Shown here piece by piece: positions 61,122 to 64,000 of a DNA stretch of 64,000 bases. Position numbers and translations under genes: made by a program. The stretch lies in the NCBI GenBank assembly GCA_900315285.1, contig OMYO01000003.1, positions 1-64,000 on the forward strand. The letters are read 5' to 3'. The notes beneath the pieces are model-generated. The model did no database searches and was not told the origin of the DNA. It was given only the letters and a program-made list of their open reading frames with translations. Positions within the stretch are counted from its first letter, which is position 1, and the number at the start of each line of letters is the position of its first letter. The stretch comes from an uncultured Eubacteriales bacterium. Lineage in GTDB: Bacteria; Bacillota; Clostridia; Oscillospirales; Acutalibacteraceae.

Positions 61122-62828
61122 ATGGCAAAAGGAAAAGGATTTTTCAGCAAGCTGAATTTTGGTACCAAGAAGACACGCGACAATCTTACCGGAGCCATCG
61201 ACGACGTCCTCGACGCCTTCGACAGCATTGGCGACGACCTCTATGACGAGCTCACCGAAGTCCTCGTCATGAGCGATGTCGGTGTTGTCACCTCGGAGGC
61301 CATCATCAGCGAGCTCAAGGACCGCGTCAAAAAAGAGAACGTCAAGGATCCGGCGGAAGTCCGCCGTCTTATTAAAGAAGTTGTGGCCGATATGCTCGGC
61401 GAGGACGAGACCATCGACTTTGTGACGACCCCTGCCGTGGTCCTCGTCATCGGCGTAAACGGCGTCGGCAAGACCACCACCATCGGAAAGATGGCGGCCT
61501 ACTTCAAATCCGAGGGCAAAAAGGTCATCCTCGGAGCCGCCGACACGTTCCGTGCCGCCGCCATCGACCAGCTGGAGATCTGGGCGGACCGCGCCGGTGT
61601 GGACATCGTCAAGCACGACGAGGGCTCTGATCCGGCCTCCGTGGTATTTGACACAATAAATAGAGGAATCAAAGATAACGCCGACGTCATCATCTGCGAC
61701 ACTGCCGGCCGAATCCACAATAAAAAGGGACTCATGGACGAGCTTGGCAAGATCTACCGGGTCATTGACCGGGAGCTCCCCTACTCCGACCGGGAAATCT
61801 TCCTGGTGTTGGATGCCACCACCGGACAGAATGCCATCAGCCAGGCCAAGGAATTCATGAAAGTGGCCGACGTCACAGGTATTGTCCTGACGAAACTGGA
61901 TGGCACAGCCCGCGGCGGTGTTGTCCTCTCCATAAAGAATGAGCTGAAGCTTCCGGTAAAATTCATCGGTGTCGGCGAGGGTCTGGACGACCTGCAGCCC
62001 TTCAGTGCCACCGCCTTTGCCGAGTCGCTGTTTGACCCCATCGACACGGATAGCCAGACCGAGATTGAGGAGAAGCTCGACGAGAATCTCCACATGGAGG
62101 GCGCAAAGGATGTCGAGGTCGCCTCCCTTGTCCAGGATGAAAAGGACGGGGAAGACAAAGAGGCGGAAGTACAGCTCACCAAGAAAGAGCAGAAACAGGC
62201 CGCCAAGGCAGCGAAAGAGGCCACAAAGCGCGAGGCAGAGGAAAAGGAGCGCATAGAGGCCGAAAAGGCAAAGCGCAAGGAAGAGAAGAGACAGCGGGAC
62301 GAGGAGCGCGAGAGAAAACGCGCCGAGAAAGAGGCCCGCGAGCGCGCAAGAGCGGAGGAGAAGGCAAAGGCCGAGGCGGAGAAAAAGAGAAAGGCCGAGG
62401 AGAAGGCCAGAAAAGACGCCGAGGACCGGGCCCGCAGAAAGGCAGAGGCCGAGAGAAAAGCCCGGGAAGAGGCCGAGAAAGAGCGCCTGAGAAAAGAGGC
62501 TGAGGCCGCAGAGCGGGAGAAGGCCCAGGCTCTCCAGGATGAGCTGGAGGCCGAGCGCAAGCGGGCAGAGGCGGAGCAGCAGGCCCGCCGGGAGGCCCGT
62601 GAGAAGGCGGCCGCCGAGGCAAGAGCCCGTTACGCAGAAGAGGAAAAGCGCCGCGAAGAGGAGAAAAAAGCAGAGGCCGCTGAGAAAGCAGCAGCTGCAG
62701 AGAATGCCTCGGACGCAGACTCCGACGATCCGGCTGAAATTGCCCGCCGGGAGCTCCTGAAAAAGCTGAATGCCACAAAGGCATCCATCCTGCAGCGGAG
62801 CCTAGACAGCGAGGAGAACAAAAAATAA
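61122..62828 (+). CDS. ftsY: Signal recognition particle receptor FtsY with long charged C-terminal tail
   Basis: This 568-residue protein has the NG GTPase at the N-terminus (about 1-305): GVNGVGKTTT at 111-120, DTFRAAAIDQLE, DTAGRIHN, TKLDGTARGG and GVGEGLDDLQPF. Normal FtsY ends here. Instead it continues with a Glu/Lys/Arg/Ala tail (about 306-568), most of it (353-530) of long-helix character, ending LLKKLNATKASILQRSLDSE. The usual acidic N-terminal A domain is nearly absent. It docks SRP-ribosome complexes at the membrane. The tail keeps an open frame to a normal stop. Confidence 0.96.
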   Translation: MAKGKGFFSKLNFGTKKTRDNLTGAIDDVLDAFDSIGDDLYDELTEVLVMSDVGVVTSEAIISELKDRVKKENVKDPAEVRRLIKEVVADMLGEDETIDFVTTPAVVLVIGVNGVGKTTTIGKMAAYFKSEGKKVILGAADTFRAAAIDQLEIWADRAGVDIVKHDEGSDPASVVFDTINRGIKDNADVIICDTAGRIHNKKGLMDELGKIYRVIDRELPYSDREIFLVLDATTGQNAISQAKEFMKVADVTGIVLTKLDGTARGGVVLSIKNELKLPVKFIGVGEGLDDLQPFSATAFAESLFDPIDTDSQTEIEEKLDENLHMEGAKDVEVASLVQDEKDGEDKEAEVQLTKKEQKQAAKAAKEATKREAEEKERIEAEKAKRKEEKRQRDEERERKRAEKEARERARAEEKAKAEAEKKRKAEEKARKDAEDRARRKAEAERKAREEAEKERLRKEAEAAEREKAQALQDELEAERKRAEAEQQARREAREKAAAEARARYAEEEKRREEEKKAEAAEKAAAAENASDADSDDPAEIARRELLKKLNATKASILQRSLDSEENKK

Positions 62829-62831
62829 ATC

Positions 62832-63434
62832 ATGATTTTCCTGATTGCCACCACCAACAAGAACAAGAAAATAGAATTTTCCCGCATCCTCGGACCCTTG
62901 GGAATTGAAATCCGCACGGCCGATGAGCTGGGCATTTCGCTCCCGGAGGTGGAGGAGACCGGCAGTACCTTTGAGGAGAATGCGCTGCTCAAGGCGCGCA
63001 GCGGCTGCCAGGTCAGCGGTTACCCCACCCTCTCGGACGACTCCGGTCTCTGTGTTGACGCCCTCGACGGCGCCCCGGGCATCTACTCGGCCCGCTTCAG
63101 CGGTGACGACGGGGAAAACGGGGACGACGAGGCCAACAACCGTAAGCTCCTCCGGGAGTTGAAGGACGTGCCTATGCCGGAGCGGACTGCTCACTACGCC
63201 TGCAGCGTGGCGGCGGTCTTCCCGGACGGAAGGGAGTTCACATCCTACGGCGAGTGCCGTGGGTGGATCGGATTTTCCGAGCGGGGCAGCAACGGCTTCG
63301 GCTATGACCCGCTGTTCCTCATCGACGAGAATCACACATTTGCAGAGGTGTCCCCTGAGGTCAAGGACAGCCAGAGCCACAGAAGCCGCGCCCTGCAGGA
63401 GATGTGCCATATACTGGAAGGAGAACTCAGATGA
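62832..63434 (+). CDS. rdgB: XTP/dITP pyrophosphatase (RdgB/HAM1)
   Basis: This 200-residue enzyme cleans non-canonical purine nucleotides. It opens MIFLIATTNKNKKIEFSRIL and carries TFEENALLKAR, LSDDSGLCVDALDGAPGIYSAR and GFGYDPLF. There is no clear ribosome site; it lies 3 bases after ftsY and overlaps the next gene (ATGA). Confidence 0.96.
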   Translation: MIFLIATTNKNKKIEFSRILGPLGIEIRTADELGISLPEVEETGSTFEENALLKARSGCQVSGYPTLSDDSGLCVDALDGAPGIYSARFSGDDGENGDDEANNRKLLRELKDVPMPERTAHYACSVAAVFPDGREFTSYGECRGWIGFSERGSNGFGYDPLFLIDENHTFAEVSPEVKDSQSHRSRALQEMCHILEGELR

Positions 63435-63823
63435 CCAGCAAAGAACGGGCGGAGTACCGCTCCAAAGCCAACACCCTCACCCCCTCCTGCCAGATCGGCA
63501 AGAACGGTCTCAGCGAGGGACTCTATAAACAGGTGGATCAGGAGCTCACCGCAAGAGAGCTCATCAAGCTGAAGGTCCTGCTGGAGAGCTGCCCGGTCAC
63601 GCCGAAAGAGGCTGCCCGGGACATTGCGGAGCACACCGGCGCTGATGTCATCAGCGTCGTCGGGGGCGTCATCGTCCTCTACCGCTACAGCGAGGAGCTC
63701 CACAAGAAGCAGGCACAGAAGAAGGCCAATATCCGCCGGGCGGAGAAGATCCGCCGGAGCAATGAGCGGCAGAGAAGGGGCGCTAAGTTTGGCAAAGACC
63801 GGAATTTTCGGCGGGACGTTTAA
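63431..63823 (+). CDS. yhbY: YhbY-type CRM-domain RNA-binding protein
   Basis: From ATG 63431 the protein has 130 residues. The YhbY fold shows CQIGKNGLSEGLYKQVDQEL, LIKLKVL and VVGGVIVLYR. A basic tail follows (RRSNERQRRGAKFGKDRNFR). YhbY binds pre-50S ribosomes. Overlaps nadD. Confidence 0.93.
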   Translation: MTSKERAEYRSKANTLTPSCQIGKNGLSEGLYKQVDQELTARELIKLKVLLESCPVTPKEAARDIAEHTGADVISVVGGVIVLYRYSEELHKKQAQKKANIRRAEKIRRSNERQRRGAKFGKDRNFRRDV

Positions 63824-64000
63824 TCCGCCCCATCTGGGCCACCGGAACATAGCGGAGGGGTTCGTTGCCCACTGCAGTCTGGACCGAATGCTCATCATTC
63901 CTGCGGCAATTCCGCCCCATAAAGCGGCACCGGACCTGGCATCGGCAGAGGACCGTCTCCATATGTGCGAAAAGACCTTCGCGGATGGGCGATTCACCAT
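63789..64000 (+). CDS. nadD: Nicotinate-nucleotide adenylyltransferase, N-terminal part
   Basis: The frame from TTG 63789 gives MAKTGIFGGTFNPPHLGHRN, the nucleotidyltransferase GGTFNPPHxGH motif, and continues past the window edge, with LIIPAAIPPHK. AAGGGG lies 9 bases before TTG. NadD makes NaAD in NAD synthesis. It overlaps the YhbY gene by 35 bases. The usual order yhbY-nadD supports the call. Confidence 0.92.
   Translation, partial: MAKTGIFGGTFNPPHLGHRNIAEGFVAHCSLDRMLIIPAAIPPHKAAPDLASAEDRLHMCEKTFADGRFT

Noticed and set aside
62150..62720. Charged FtsY tail as a frameshift product or separate gene
   Set aside because: The frame is continuous with the GTPase domain and ends at a normal stop just before rdgB; there is no internal ribosome site with a start.
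1..64000. tRNA, rRNA, CRISPR, insertion sequence or prophage
   Set aside because: No cloverleaf-like sequences, repeat-spacer arrays, transposase genes or long terminal inverted repeats were noticed; the gaps between genes are short and accounted for.

Overview
The window is a stretch of bacterial chromosome around the replication origin (dnaA at 30953-32293, rpmH at 32583). Gene content and order (dnaA-dnaN-yaaA-recF-remB-gyrB-gyrA, rpmH-rnpA-yidD-yidC-jag, ParABS with the TGTTTCACGTGAAACA site, RemB, CpaF-type pilus genes, LCP cell-wall protein, Firmicutes-type LexA operators) point to a Gram-positive Clostridia-type organism. The slightly GC-rich composition (judged by eye) and protein style suggest an Oscillospirales-like gut anaerobe. 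The species is not recognisable from sequence alone. No rRNA, tRNA, CRISPR array, insertion sequence or prophage was seen.

Left arm (1-32.3 kb). 1-2.0 kb: a two-component system with a small Cys-rich protein and a DUF975 membrane protein. The sensor kinase is cut off at the left edge, where an antisense DUF4405-like fragment begins. 2.1-6.4 kb: glmS, a MATE exporter, an HD-domain nucleotidase and a small membrane protein. 6.5-10.0 kb: a cell-wall operon of an FHA protein, a SEDS glycosyltransferase and a penicillin-binding protein. 10.0-19.2 kb: an uncharacterised gene, then a compact Tad/Flp-type pilus operon running leftwards (TadZ, TadA, TadB, TadC, Flp-like pilin, two TadE-like proteins, a DUF5702 protein, prepilin peptidase, a WG-repeat protein). 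19.3-21.8 kb: a free-standing 43-residue peptide gene, then a PHP phosphoesterase, an unknown protein and dCMP deaminase. 21.8-32.3 kb: an LCP protein and the replication cluster, all transcribed away from the origin.

Right arm (32.5-64 kb). 32.5-35.6 kb: rpmH, rnpA, yidD, yidC and jag (with an RGG-rich tail). 35.7-42.7 kb: serS, parB, parA, rsmG, mnmG and mnmE, all on the minus strand, inverted relative to the usual Firmicutes order. A 32-bp palindromic parS lies between rsmG and parA and a second parS lies inside mnmG. 42.8-47.9 kb: glyQS, a flavoprotein, lexA with two SOS-type operators, and a divergent unknown membrane-anchored protein. 47.9-49.3 kb: the infC-rpmI-rplT operon with an attenuator-like leader and an ATT start for infC. 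49.3-64 kb: a long co-directional housekeeping string: rRNA methyltransferase, dprA, topA, trmFO, plsX, rnc, a radical SAM protein, smc, ftsY (with an unusual long charged C-terminal tail), rdgB, a YhbY-type RNA-binding protein and the start of nadD.

The most interesting items are the FtsY C-terminal charged helix, the RGG tail on Jag, the extended parS that could also be a terminator, the origin without recognisable consensus DnaA boxes, the LexA-flanked unknown gene at 46.3 kb, the isolated 43-residue peptide gene, and the strand-switch junction at the left edge.
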